This document shows positions 55,639 through 64,000 of a stretch of 64,000 nt of DNA, piece after piece (the first letter of the stretch is position 1; each line of letters starts with the position of its first letter). A program made the translations under genes and the position numbers. The notes under the pieces were generated by a model. That model did no database searches and had not been told where the DNA came from. It worked only from the letters and a program-made list of their open reading frames with translations. The stretch covers positions 64,501 through 128,500 of the forward strand of contig OZ025222.1 of assembly GCA_964019055.1 (NCBI GenBank), in the 5' to 3' direction. The DNA is from Anthopleura xanthogrammica (Eukaryota; Cnidaria; Anthozoa; Actiniaria; Actiniidae).

Positions 55639-57733
55639 ATGGCCGATAAAATGAATGGAGAATCTAGTTCTTGTGAACAAGGAAGAAGATGCAGAAAATG
55701 CAAAGCACACGGGATTATCAGCTATCTAAAAAACCATCATAGGAAGAAGTGTGAGTTGAATGATTGTGAGTGCAAGGAATGCTGTATCGTTACTCGTACA
55801 AGAGAAAGGTCCAAGATTATCCTGCATAACAAAAGGCAGATGATGAAAGAACAAAAGCTGCAAGAACGAAGGAGTGCAGGTACCTTACATTTATCAGATT
55901 ACAGTTAACAAAATGAATGAAATATATTGGACAATAGTGAATGGAAGGTTTCACTGATTTGTCGAAACTCTTCGTAGAGCGAGCCATAAGACGATATCTA
56001 ATTTATACAAGATGCGGGAGATTCTGTGGTTGTAAAGAGTTTTGTCTTTCTCTTTTCGCTGTGTTTTTGTTTTTGTAACGATTGAGATCAAAAAAACAAA
56101 AGCCTGTAAGCAAAAAGACGCGGCGAAAAAGAACGAAAAATACCGCGGCTAACAAGGTACTAAGGGGGGAGCGATGGGATTTTCCAGGGGGGTCATTAAA
56201 AAATCAGGCTCAAAAGGTGTGGGTCACACAAAAGAATTCTAGTCACACAGGACTTTTAAATAAACATATTAGAGAACAACTCCATTTTTTATGCAACAGC
56301 GGAGGGGGGGGGGCAGATTTCATGTATGGGTCAATAAGCGAATCCCATCCCACCCTCCCCAATAAAAAATGAACGGTTCCTTGAATATAAAGAGTTAGAT
56401 CAGTCATCAATGATGTTCCTCAGTATTCACAATTATCATCTGAAAACCAGAGTATGGCTACTGTTATAGTATTTCCAGTAGGAGGGGGATCAATCAAGAA
56501 ACACTTTGTCCATCAGCTGATTTCAATCCAATATTGAAATACTAGAGGTTGTCTGATTTTGAAAGTTAGTTGAGCAGATCTAGCAAAGGTTAGCATCTTT
56601 GACACTTTCATCAAGACTGCCTCCCGTACATCTTGCCCTAACATTCATCTCAGCATTGAAATTTCATTAATTAATGCAGGATTCCTGTGTTCACCCCTGC
56701 ACCCCACTATTATGAGATCTGCCCTTGATCCTGAAGGCTACAAGTCGTATTAGGCTAATCTTATTATGGTCATCTTACCTTTGAAGGGGAACTCCCTGCT
56801 GACTTCCAACCACAATTACACAGAGGCATGCCAGTAGCCAGCAACTGTCAATCACCACAGCTACTCTTATCACCCGACAATCAACAATCACTGTCTCATC
56901 TCACTCAATTTCAAACATATGTTACAAGCATGACAAAGCTTGTTGCTAGGATACTACAGCAAACAACCAGTCCAGAGAATATCCCTAGTAATCTGTATGA
57001 CGTGGGTGCAAGGACTTTCAACCCTCCCAGGCCAACAAGAGGATCAGGACCCGCCAATAGACCTTATCTAACTACCTTTAGTGGTAAGGAGGCTTTCATT
57101 TATTACTGTATGGGGAGGGGGGGTAGGCAATATTGGGGGGTCACATTTTATCACATCATGTTTTTCGTCGATTTTTCTCACTTTTTTGACAAAATCTATT
57201 AGATAAAGCAAAAATATCAGGATTGGCTATGTACTGTTCTCTGATAAAATACAACTGAGGCTGTTGAACACTCAAAAAGATGTGAAATTTATGTTTTTCC
57301 CCAAAAATCTTTACATGCTTTCACTACTTCCAGGTTTGGATGAAGCACACAATTTTTGACGCACAGGAGTAGGGTATGACGAAAATTGTTTGTATGCAGA
57401 TGCTAAAAATAGCCCAACTGGGAATTCACATGGCGCATGCAGTATTAAGACGTTTCCCTGTCTTATTTATGCTTTCTTGCTAACTCACAATCTAGTAGGA
57501 TTAGAATTTAGCATGTTGGATAAAAAATGGCATCAATTCATGAGACTTTGATGTCTAACAGTGTGTATTTTATTGATATTGCAGACAACATAGCTCCAGG
57601 GGCTATGTTTCCCCAACCCATACCAGTGAACTGGGCTGTTGGATTGCCACAAAGATGTTCATGTCCAAGATGTACATCAGTTATGTATGTTACAATCCCT
57701 AACCAACAAGTTACATCAACAGAACAACAATAG
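55639..57733 (+). CDS. DM-domain (doublesex/mab-3 related) transcription factor
   Basis: Three exons: 55639-55879, 56787-57083, 57585-57733, all phase 1, 228 residues. The DM domain is at residues 16 to about 66. Zinc ligands are visible: C18, C21, H24, H34, C38, C43, C45, C48, followed by a basic recognition helix (TRTRERSKIILHNKRQM). Relative to Drosophila Dsx there is one extra residue before the second histidine. DM proteins bind DNA through the minor groove and often act in sex or cell-fate control. The C-terminal part is Gln/Pro-rich and ends with a small Cys cluster (QRCSCPRCTSV) of unknown role. The AATAAA at 58639 is a candidate polyadenylation signal. Subfamily is not assigned. Confidence 0.85.
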
Positions 57734-57744
57734 GTATCATTTGA

Positions 57745-58565
57745 TGTCACACAGTATGACCGTCACACCAGTATGATGTCACACCAGTATGATGTCACAC
57801 CAGTATGACCATCACACCAGAATGATGTCACACCACTATGTCACACCAGTATGACCGTCACACCAGTATGATGTCACACCACTATGTCACACCAGTATGA
57901 CCGTCACACCAGTATGATGTCACACAAGAATGATGTCACACTAGTATATCATACCAGTATGCTGTCACACCACTATGTCACACCAGTATGATGTCACACC
58001 ACTATATCACACCAGTATGACCATAACACCAGTATGACATCACACCAGTATGACATCACACCAGTATGACGTCACACTAGTATGTTGTCACACCACTATG
58101 TCACACCAGTATGTCACACCACTATATCACACCAGTATGACCATAACACCAGTATGACATCACACCAGTATGACATCACACCAGTATGATGTCACACCAG
58201 AATGATGTCACACTAGTATATCACACCAGTATGTTGTCACACCACTATGTCACACCAGTATGACCATAACACCAGTATGATGTCACACCAGAATGTCACA
58301 CTAGTATATCACACCAGTATGTTGTCAACTACTATGTCACACCAGTATGTCACACCAGTATGATGTTACACCAGTATGACATCACACCAGTATGACATCA
58401 CACTTGTATGTTGTCACACCACTATGTCACACCAGTATGTCACACCAGTATGATGTCACACCAGAATGATGTCACACCACTATGTCACACCAGTATGACC
58501 ATAACACCAGTATGACGTCACACCAGTATGACATCACACCAGTATGACATCACACCAGTATGCTG
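57745..58565. repeat. CACCAGTATGA tandem array downstream of the DM gene
   Basis: About 820 bp of 11-16-bp units, variants of GTATGATGTCACACCA, GTATGACCATAACACCA and GTATGACATCACACCA. TGACGTCA occurs several times as a variant. It lies in the DM gene's 3' UTR or just after it. Confidence 0.93.
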
Positions 58566-58638
58566 ACTAAGTGACAATGTTACAGAGTTTTTGACCAATT
58601 ATATCTTAGTTGTTTTGTTTTGATATTTTCAGTTGTTG

Positions 58639-58644
58639 AATAAA
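58639..58644 (+). terminator. AATAAA polyadenylation signal, DM gene
   Basis: The first clear AATAAA on the plus strand after the DM stop, just beyond the tandem array. If used, the whole array is in the 3' UTR. Confidence 0.5.
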
Positions 58645-58799
58645 AGGTTTCCATATCTTATTTCATAGAAATAGAATTGGCATTGTACAGAGGGTCAGGG
58701 GATGGGTGTCTATGAGATAGAACAAAATGTCTTGGTCAAGGCATACAGTAGGCTAGTTAGTCAGACAACAATTTTATAGCTTGAATAAACTGTCAGTAC

Positions 58800-58805
58800 T
58801 TTATT
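58800..58805 (-). terminator. AATAAA polyadenylation signal, homocysteine S-methyltransferase
   Basis: On the minus strand, about 40 nt after the stop codon. Another AATAAA (58843-58848) overlaps the stop itself. Confidence 0.6.
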
Positions 58806-58843
58806 TGGGGTTGTGTATGTTAATTCTAGTATTCCAAGAATCT

Positions 58844-61800
58844 TTATTGTGAATCTAGTATCTGTCTTATACTTTGAATGTCTGATGATCTAGTTTCACA
58901 GCAACCACCTTCAAATAAAAAGCATAAATATCAATTAATAACCATAAATATCACATATGGCACAGCTATCATAACATTTATTACACCTGCAGTAGGCCAT
59001 TGATAGTCTGAGTATACTTACAAGATTAATTACATTAGCCTTACCTATCCATCGTGCTCCAGCAGATATCCATTCAGGAACAAGGTCCTTTATCTTTACT
59101 GGCTGGCCTGTGAACTGCCATCTGGAACATTAAGACAGAATGGTCAGGTGGCATATGCATGCAGACATGATTGATGGTTGAATCATACCCTTTATCAATC
59201 CATTCTTCACCGATGTGTGGATATGCCACCAACGGCAAGGACACTTCGTCTCTGAGGTTGAGCAGTAGTGACTATAAAAATGAATGAGATAGCATTAAAT
59301 AAATGGCCTGAAGAAGTTAATATTTAACTTTGCCTGTAACAAAAGGCAGGGACATCAAAAACAGCCAGACCAATTACTATGGGCCCAAAAAGTCCTATAA
59401 AAGATGGCTATAATATTAGATAAATACTAATGAACTAATAATATCATGGTGCAATTGATAATAGCAGGCAGGGTACTCATCAAATATCCCACATTTTTAT
59501 ATAGAGTAAATCAAAGATCTTTAGTTTGATTTGCAGTTCTTTAATAACCTAGAGTTATGCATCACCTCTCACCAATGCAACCCAACTCCTATTCCCAGGC
59601 TTGGTGTTGTATGTGTCTGAGTAAATCTAAATTTAATGGGGTAACCACTCTAAGATGGATGGAAACCCTAACAGGTTTTACAACCCACTTGATAAGGCAG
59701 CCGATAGATCGAATTAGAATTTAGAAGTTGATTTTTAAGGAGGGAAGAAAAACTGGAGAACCCAGTGAAAAGACCCTTGAAGCACAGGAGAGAACCAACA
59801 AACAACTCTATTCACATACATGTACGAAACTGAACCAAGGAATTGAACCCAGGTTGCATTGCTGAGAGGTGTGCAATGTACACCACCTGCACTCCCTGAA
59901 GTAAAGTAAGAGTATGTTGTTGCTTGTTGGTTCTCTCCTGTGCTTAGAAATACCTACTAACCTTTACATGCAATGGAGAGCAACAGTTCATTCCAACAGC
60001 AATAACCTGCACATAGAACAACATACAATGATTGTATGATCACCAGACACTAATTTACTAAATCACTTTCTCTGTAGTCATGGTAACAGCACCTACCTGT
60101 GATGTATGTTTCAGTGCAGATAAAACAGCAGTAGTCAGTTGTTCACCATGAGAAGTGTTTAATTCATCCTGAGGAAGATGGCCTGATTAGATAGTGTACA
60201 TATTGATCACCCTAAACAAGAAGTATGTTCTCTACTAATTACCTTACAAGTGAAGGTAAGAAAGGCTTTTGTTCCTGGAAATTCCTTCAACAGAATGGTT
60301 AATGCTTCTGCTTCTTTCTAAAAGAAAACACAAAAACAACAACAGTACTATAAATACTTATTATTAAATTTTGGTGTCTACTGATAGAATTTAATCCATA
60401 TACTTAGATTTACAAGACAGTATTTACTACAGTGCATGTACAGTATATGCATTATAGTAACATACCTGGGCAGGTATTGTTTCAATAGCTAGTAGGTCTA
60501 CACCAGCATCAACTAGTGCTCTCATGCGTGGCCTATGCCACTCCATCAATTCCTGATAAAACAACAATATTGAAAATGGTGCATCATATTGCATTGTACA
60601 ATTGAAAGAGAATGTCTTTAATTAAGGTATCAGGATACGTTCGAGACCTTTGAGAACACTTTATACACAAGTCAAATTTCACTCTGCCTTTTCAATATTA
60701 TTATATAAAAGTATACAGTTTCTGGAAGCTAAATAAACTTAGTTTTGCAACACCAAAATAGCTTCTTTAAAACGTTTTAGCTCACTTGGATTAAATCAGA
60801 TTAATCTGAAACTTTGGATATATGATATCAAAAATCTGAGACACCGTTTTGAAGCTCTTTTGATCCACATAGCGAAAATTAAAAGTAAAGCCTGTGCGAA
60901 ATTTGAGGTATGTGGCACATATAGCATATATAGGGGTCCTAAACATATCCTGATACCTTAGTACCTATTATATTTGTACTAGGTATAACAGAGAATTATG
61001 ATGTTTTCAAAAGAACAAACCTCAAGTGTCATAGTGTCTACATAGCCTCCACTGTATTCAGAACCATCGTGTTGACAGGCTCCATAAGGACCAACAGAAC
61101 CAGCAACACACGGCTTCAATCTACATCTCTACAGAAAATACAATACAATACTTAATCCTATTAATGAATATTTCGAAAAAGGTTGAAGGTTTTGTTGCTT
61201 GATGTTTGTTACATGTTGCATACCAAGCCCAAAATGCACTATGGGTGATGTGAATCCAAGCAGCAGAAGGTCAAAATGATAAGGGATTTTCTCAAATTTT
61301 GTCTGCAGGTTTTTCCAGCATATTTTCTTCTAAGCTGACATTATTTACATATGAATATAATACATTTCAAGCTTGTTAAGCAACATGTAACAAACAACAA
61401 AACCTTCAGCAACCCTTTTGAAATAGATGTATCACATCACGAGTCACTGTCAGCTAGCTATATATATAGTGGCATACATAATTCTTTACTGGATCCATGG
61501 ATGCCAACCCATGCCACCCTGCCCCTAAAAAAATACATATATATATATATATATATTTTTTTTTTTTTTCCTGAGCAATGCTTCAATCATCCCTTACCAA
61601 TGCTGAAGGTTTTTTTAGCTGCTTTTCCCAGAATTCAGTGCAAGCATCTCTTGCTAATGTCACACTCCTTTTCATAAGTTGTTCTGCCTCTTCAGGTGTA
61701 ACTCCTAGATATTTACAAAAATCCTCAAAACTGGCCTGCAAGAAATTAAAATAAAATATTAAAATGTATCAGTTTATATAAATAATAACTGTATCAAATA

Positions 61801-63693
61801 ATATATGGATTGCATACTGTATTTGTACCTGATAGCTTGCAGTTACGGCAATATCTGATCCACTCTCCAATTGACTGTGTAAATATAAAACAACATGTGT
61901 TATGGCAATACATGCCATAAATGGCATAATAGTGCAGCTCTCACTAACCTGTGAAATACACTTTAGCATATTTCACTCTACTTCAATGTGATTCTTTTGT
62001 TTTCTATTGTGGTTTTTTTTACTATAATTTACACTTTAATGAGAAGTCACAGGTTAATGAGAACAACCTTATACTTGCAGTATATATACTTCTTGCTACA
62101 ACCTTTTTATTACTGGGTTGCTATGGTAGCAAACCAGTCTTAAAATGAGATCCGTTTTTCGGGCGTCAGGTAGACCATAATTTCACACGTCATGATTGGT
62201 CGAGAACTTGTAAACAATGTCCAATGTCCAATGAAGTTGCCCACGACATCGATGTTTTTATAGTTTTTAGTGTTGTGTCACCATTAATTCATTCGTTCAG
62301 GGTTCGTGAAGTACTAGTTTGTCTGTAGGCATGTTGCGTACTATTGTCTTTAGGTTTTTTAACGCTACGCTTAAACTACTTACGAACACACACGCCGTAC
62401 GTGGTAGACACACACTAAAAGATGTTATTGAGCAGTTTTGGAACGGGTTGGTCCACATACTCAAAGAGAGAAGTCTGAGAATCTATGAGCTATCTTTGAG
62501 AATCTATGAGCAAACTACGGTATGAGAATCGTAGAACTAGACAAACTAGTCAAAATGGACTAAGAGAATCTATAAACTACCTAGCTAGATCTTACCAGAT
62601 CTCAGATAAAAAAAATATACTGAGACAAACTACAGAACGAGAGACAAACTACAAAACGAGTGACAAACAAAGCTTTGATGAAAGCTGACTCCAAGAACTT
62701 GTAGAAGTCAGACGAGCTGATAGTGATCTACAAGAAAGCGAACTGCCAAGACTCCTTGTTGAATATTTCCATTTATGAAAATACAGAAAACAAAAACTGA
62801 GGGGAAAACAAATGACCAGTTAAACACATTTTGGCTAAGAGTATTTACATTGATAAAACGTTTGTTTTGCAGCGAACAGTTTCGATACTGAAATAGATAT
62901 GTTTATTTCATCAGCTAGTCTTGAAAGGTACTCTAGTAGGTCAAGTAGAAATATAATATGCGTTGACAAGTCAGTAACGCAACACTAATGTCTTACTAGA
63001 ATTTGAAATGTTTTTAATAAAGGGAGACTTTGAACCCAAAAGGAACACTTTGGTAAGAAATAATAGAGTATATAGGATTGGTGAGTGGGCGAGCTCTCGC
63101 ACAGGCAACCCAGTGAACGCTCCAAGAGCGTCTAGTTCCCATTAAAAGGACTGAATATAAGCAGGCTGATTAATGTACCTATCAATGTAAGGCCCCGTAA
63201 GGGGAGGGGTGTACATGTATTCGGACAAGGGGTGGGGATTTGATAGCAAACGTGTCCCTGAATGTGTCCCTGAGTTGGGAGTTTGATCACTTAAAAAAAC
63301 TAATTTATAGTAAATTTGTGACAACTTCTTCCCCAGGTTAATATCATTGTAATTTGATTTTCAACTGCTTCCCCACCCTGGGACACTTAAAAAAATGTAA
63401 TGGTTTTTGTAACCCCCACTCCTTGCCCAAATACCTTCTCTATTAATATATCTCACCTGAGATGAACATGTTTTATTGCCTCAGGATTATCATGAAGAAG
63501 TCTAGCACTCCATAATGGGTCATCCTATGAACCATATATTAATCAGGTACATTCAATTAATATACAGCTAAAAATACACTATACTCACACCAATATCATG
63601 GCCTTCATATATCAGCTCTGTTCCAAGCCCTCCATTAACCAATAAGAATGGAGATTCCTTCATTAATGAAGAAATTCTATCTTCTTCATTCAT
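58844..63693 (-). CDS. Homocysteine S-methyltransferase
   Basis: Twelve exons: 63589-63693, 63457-63524, 61829-61874, 61598-61735, 61021-61128, 60466-60552, 60243-60317, 60097-60168, 59962-60006, 59189-59271, 59045-59121, 58844-58908. All phases agree; 322 residues, the usual family length. The enzyme moves a methyl group from S-methylmethionine, betaine or a similar donor to homocysteine, making methionine. Hallmarks: GGLGTEL near residue 21, ADIAVTASYQ-like SGSDIAVTASYQ, VAGSVGPYGA, LLAIETIPAQ, and zinc-binding cysteines in VGMNCC (residues 241-242) and GGCC (304-305). The short single-domain form resembles MmuM/HMT more than BHMT. A cytosolic monomer or oligomer is expected; no targeting signal is visible. 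Confidence 0.93.
59640..59900 (-). mobile_element. Old SINE copy (methyltransferase intron 9)
   Basis: On the minus strand a B-box-like CCTGGGTTCAATTCC is followed by TTTGTTGGTTCTCTCCTGTG and the tail AAATCAACTTCTAAATTC, as in the SINE at 3849-4124. It is more diverged than that copy. Confidence 0.7.
60623..60960. mobile_element. MITE with about 26-bp terminal inverted repeats (methyltransferase intron 5)
   Basis: TAAGGTATCAGGATACGTTC at 60623 mirrors the right end (TATCCTGATACCTTA, ending 60960) with few mismatches. TA at both ends is consistent with a TA target. No coding capacity. Confidence 0.75.
61875..63456. other. Methyltransferase intron 2
   Basis: The longest intron of the gene. 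It contains small direct repeats around GAGAATCTATGAGC (62475-62512) and AGACAAACTAC (62620-62655). No exon or element was otherwise recognised. Confidence 0.5.
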
Positions 63694-63929
63694 AGTAACA
63701 TGAGCTTGGGGAAAGTTATTTAATTAAAAACAACATTATATAACGAAAACATAACAGACATGAAACACTTCTTTGACAGGCGTTGTTCGTCACTCACCGG
63801 GAAGACTGGAACTTATAGCTACTCATTTGCATAAAACAGAAAAAATAAAACCTTTCTCGGTGCTGACCAAGACGAACGTGGGCTCTGGGGACGAGATTGG
63901 GAGATGATCCGTTGCCTCTATCTATGACA

Positions 63930-63980
63930 GTGCCCCCACCCCCCCCTTTCCCCCCTCCCCCCCTTCCCCCACTCCCCCGG
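63930..63980. promoter_or_regulatory. C-rich tract upstream of methyltransferase (G-quadruplex-capable on minus strand)
   Basis: About 50 bases, almost all C with T or A interruptions, about 240 bp before the ATG on the coding (minus) strand side. Read on the minus strand it has more than four runs of at least five G, which can form a quadruplex. A promoter role is inferred from position. Confidence 0.4.
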
Positions 63981-64000
63981 GCACTTTCTAAAATAAGAAG

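Overview
The window is nuclear DNA of an early-branching or marine invertebrate animal. Genes are broken into many short exons with GT-AG introns, the DNA is AT-rich, and introns hold tRNA-derived SINEs, MITE-like inverted repeats and many tandem arrays. The gene set (PNT/ETS factor, DM-domain factor, TTC6, AMBRA1, GOLT1, homocysteine S-methyltransferase) is metazoan. A DM-domain gene beside a PNT/ETS gene fits a cnidarian best, but a sponge or another invertebrate cannot be excluded from the sequence alone. All gene models were built by hand from open frames, splice consensus and phase agreement; no alignment was run.

Layout, left to right. (1) 1-7052, minus strand: 5' part of a PNT-domain ETS-type factor; the ETS DNA-binding domain would lie beyond the left edge. 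(2) 7053-12895: intergenic. (3) 12896-36628, plus strand: a complete 53-exon TTC6-like gene coding about 2089 residues, with an acidic disordered N-terminal half and a C-terminal solenoid of more than 25 TPRs. Its introns carry most of the tandem arrays. (4) 38511-39121, minus strand: a small three-exon gene for a secreted six-cysteine peptide. (5) 39122-44253: gene-poor, with a (GAAA)n tract and foldback repeats. (6) 44254-51076, minus strand: AMBRA1, an 11-exon split WD40 protein with a very short C-terminus. (7) 51961-54060, plus: GOLT1, five exons, head to head with AMBRA1 across about 0.9 kb. (8) 55639-57733, plus: a DMRT gene, three exons. (9) 58844-63693, minus: homocysteine S-methyltransferase, 12 exons, tail to tail with the DMRT gene.

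The genes do not form one pathway. AMBRA1 (autophagy and cullin-4 substrate receptor) and GOLT1 (Golgi vesicle transport) probably share a bidirectional promoter. The DMRT and PNT/ETS genes are transcription factors.

The most unusual property is structural. Several intronic tandem arrays contain copies of the neighbouring exon-intron junction itself: exon ends with donors, or an acceptor plus exon start. This is seen around TTC6 exons 6, 7, 19, 27, 41, 42 and 51, and around a 23-nt microexon of AMBRA1. The locus therefore carries dozens of decoy splice sites made by local duplication.
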